NCBI GenBank assembly: GCA_945876515.1
Contig: CAMCPF010000127.1
Coordinates: 1 to 8,048, forward strand
From: Candidatus Kuenenia stuttgartensis
GTDB taxonomy: Bacteria > Planctomycetota > Planctomycetia > Pirellulales > UBA1268
Direction of reading: 5' to 3'
Length of the DNA: 8,048 nt
The notes under the pieces were generated by a model, which ran no database searches, was not told the DNA's origin, and was given only the letters and a program-made list of their open reading frames with translations. How positions within the stretch are numbered: the stretch's first letter is position 1; each line of letters opens with the position of its first letter. Below, piece by piece: positions 6,457-8,048 of this stretch. The translations under genes were made by a program, and so were the position numbers.

Positions 6457-7872
6457 CCAGGGTGCGAGCCGCCGCAACCGGCGGAGGGGGCCGCGGAGCG
6501 GGCCTCCACGATGCAACGCGGCGACGGCGGCGGGCGTGAGTCGGGAAGGCGCGAGGGCCGCGGTGGTAGATCGACCGGATGCGGCCACGGACTCGGTGAC
6601 CCGAGCAGCACGCTCGCGGGCGCGGCACTCGGCCGCCAGTTCGAGGTACCGCCGGGCCTGCAGCCGGGCATCCCATTCACGCTCGGCCCGCTCCCGGCCG
6701 CGACGGCCCGCGGCGCGCACCGTCGCCGGGTCCTCCGCCAGCCGGATGAGCGTCGCGGCGGCGGCCGGCGCGTCATCGACGGCCACGAGCCAGCCCTCCA
6801 CGCCGTCGGCGACCATCTCGGGATGGCCGCCTGTGCGGGTGGCCACCACGGGGAGGCCGCAGGCGAGCGCCTCCATCACGGTGTTGGGCAGGTTGTCCTC
6901 GCGGGCCATCGTGAGGTGGAGGTCCGAGGCCTGCAGGGCTTCCAGCACCCCCGCCTCGTCGAGCCGGCCGAGGTGTCGGCAGGCGACCCCCGGAATCACC
7001 AGTTCGCCCGAGCCGTAGGTGACGACGAGGGGGGCCGGGGATCCGTTGCGGCGGGCCAACTCGGCGGCCGCCCGCGCGACGGCCTCGGCGGCGAACCCCG
7101 CTCCCTTCCGCCGCTCGTCGAGCGCCACGCTCCCGAGCAGGATGGCCAGGCCTTCCGCAGGCAGGCCGAGCCGCCGCCGAGCCGCCGCCCGGTCGCCGGC
7201 CGCGTAGCGATCGAGATCGATCCCGTTGGGAATGACCCGGACGCGGTGGCTCGCCTCGTCGAACAGCCGCGACCGCACCAGCTCGCCTGCCAGCCAGCGA
7301 CTCGGCGCGATGAACTCGAGCGGCACGCCCTTCAGGCGGCGCCGGGCCCGGGCCAGCGACCGCGCCGCAAGCGCGTGGAGTCGTGGTGCGAGTTGTGGGC
7401 AGCCGCGGCAGTCGGTCGTGAATCCCTCGCAGCCGCTCGCGTAGTGGCAGCCCCCTGTGAAGGGCCGCATGTCGTGCAGCGTCCAGGCCACGGGCCGGCC
7501 GCTCTCGACCAGCCGACGGATGCCTGCGGCGGACACGAAGCCGGCCACCCAGTGGACGTTGACGAGGTCGGCCGCCGCCACGGCGGGATGGCCGGCGACG
7601 TCCCAGGCGGGCCAGTCGGCCGTCAGCAGCGTGTTCGAGAGCGGCGTGCGGCCGTGGCGGATGCCGCGGCGCAGGATCCGCTCGACCCGCCGCACGGCCG
7701 TCGGCGCGGCGGGCATGTCCGCTCGGGTGAGGAGATCGACCCGCGCCCCCGCGACCCGCAGTGCCGCCGCCAGCCGCTCCATCGCGATCGCAGCCCCGCC
7801 GGCGTGGCCGGCGTGGGTGGCCAGACAGGCGATCCGCGGGGGATGTCCGGCGCAGAAGCTGGGGTCGCTCAT
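6451..7872 (-). CDS. GT4-family (GT-B fold) glycosyltransferase (473 aa)
   Basis: A retaining GT4 enzyme is indicated by a glycine-rich N-terminal loop (HAGHAGGAAIAMERLA, 20-35), NVHWV (105-109), WTLHDMRPFTGGCHY (130-144), IAPSRWLAGELV (188-199), IPNGIDLDRY (214-223) and the C-terminal donor-site block AREDNLPNTVMEALACGLPVV (323-343), which corresponds to the EX7E region (D326 and E334, with E325 adjacent). A four-cysteine cluster (C142, C148, C155, C158) follows the HDM segment, as in colanic-acid-type (WcaC-like) GT4 enzymes. It transfers a sugar from an activated donor during polysaccharide or glycolipid synthesis; the exact sugar is unknown. The tail (about 420-473) lies beyond the normal fold and ends in an arginine-rich stretch (PLRRLRRLAPWR) that may touch the membrane. 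ATG 7872 overlaps the methyltransferase stop (ATGA), with GGAGGG at 7882-7887, nine bases upstream. The next glycosyltransferase starts 38 bases downstream, so the genes are probably co-transcribed. Confidence 0.95.
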   Translation of the reverse strand: MSDPSFCAGHPPRIACLATHAGHAGGAAIAMERLAAALRVAGARVDLLTRADMPAAPTAVRRVERILRRGIRHGRTPLSNTLLTADWPAWDVAGHPAVAAADLVNVHWVAGFVSAAGIRRLVESGRPVAWTLHDMRPFTGGCHYASGCEGFTTDCRGCPQLAPRLHALAARSLARARRRLKGVPLEFIAPSRWLAGELVRSRLFDEASHRVRVIPNGIDLDRYAAGDRAAARRRLGLPAEGLAILLGSVALDERRKGAGFAAEAVARAAAELARRNGSPAPLVVTYGSGELVIPGVACRHLGRLDEAGVLEALQASDLHLTMAREDNLPNTVMEALACGLPVVATRTGGHPEMVADGVEGWLVAVDDAPAAAATLIRLAEDPATVRAAGRRGRERAEREWDARLQARRYLELAAECRARERAARVTESVAASGRSTTAALAPSRLTPAAVAALHRGGPLRGPLRRLRRLAPWR

Positions 7873-8048
7873 GGCCGCACGCCCTCCATGTAGAGCGAGT
7901 CGGGCTTCCAGGGTGTGCCGGATGAGTCCGCGTCGAGGCAGGCGGCGGGGAACCCGGGGATCCGCGATTCGACCGCGTCGGTGCGGCCGACCTCCACGAA
8001 CCCGGCCCCGTCCAGGAGATCGCCGAGCGAGAGATGGTCGTACATCCA
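7869..8048 (-). CDS. Class I SAM-dependent methyltransferase, C-terminal fragment (59 codons visible)
   Basis: The frame enters from the right edge and ends with TGA at 7869-7871. The visible end reads WMYDHLSLGDLLDGAGF, then VEVGRTDAVESRIPGF, and finishes WKPDSLYMEGVRP. The order YD-x-LSLGDLL-x-x-AGF, then SRIPGF, LD, KPDSLYMEG is typical of the C-terminal end of small class I methyltransferases in polysaccharide gene clusters. The SAM-binding motifs would lie outside the window, so catalytic competence cannot be judged. Its stop overlaps the GT4 start by four bases, which points to coupled translation and a shared pathway, plausibly methylation of a sugar or glycan precursor. Confidence 0.72.
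   Translation of the reverse strand, partial: WMYDHLSLGDLLDGAGFVEVGRTDAVESRIPGFPAACLDADSSGTPWKPDSLYMEGVRP

Noticed and set aside
6413..6676. Earlier start at 6676 for the GT-A-like gene
   Set aside because: It would overlap the GT4 coding region by 226 bases, and the added residues are Pro/Arg-rich with no conserved feature.
6445..7893. Plus-strand open frame of about 480 codons opposite the GT4 gene
   Set aside because: It is a mirror of a confidently identified glycosyltransferase, and its composition looks like reverse-strand translation of biased codons.

Overview
The window is very GC-rich DNA. All eight supported genes are on the minus strand and read from the right end to the left. 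Gene spacing is tight, with several 4-base ATGA start/stop overlaps. GC content, the MoxR / DUF58 / BatA-like / VWA gene order and the protein style suggest a planctomycete chromosome, perhaps of the Pirellulales. That placement is an inference from gene content, not a measured assignment. I see no tRNA, rRNA, CRISPR array, insertion sequence or phage gene.

Right block (about 8048 to 5357): glycan or polysaccharide assembly. It holds the C-terminal end of a class I SAM-dependent methyltransferase, which overlaps a GT4-type (GT-B fold) glycosyltransferase by 4 bases. A second glycosyltransferase follows, apparently GT-A-like, with a DFDV motif and an uncertain family. The junction between the two glycosyltransferases carries an imperfect 17-bp tandem repeat. 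This repeat creates a ladder of ATG codons and two nearly identical nine-residue mini-ORFs just before the most likely start of the second enzyme.

Middle (5356 to 4523): a stand-alone secreted fasciclin (FAS1) domain protein with a Sec signal peptide, flanked by non-coding gaps of 146 and 118 bases. The left gap holds two hairpins, which probably separate it from the next operon.

Left block (4522 to 1): a MoxR-type AAA+ ATPase, a DUF58 protein, a BatA-like membrane protein with a VWA domain, and the N-terminal part of a second membrane-anchored VWA protein that runs off the left edge. The spacings are 7 bases, then two 4-base overlaps, so this is almost certainly one transcription unit. Three consecutive proteins carry intact DxSxS metal-ion (MIDAS) motifs. 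By analogy with known MoxR/VWA systems, the ATPase would act with the VWA proteins as a chaperone-like or remodelling machine at the membrane, but the client is unknown. Large open frames on the plus strand are GC-driven shadows of these genes and are not annotated.
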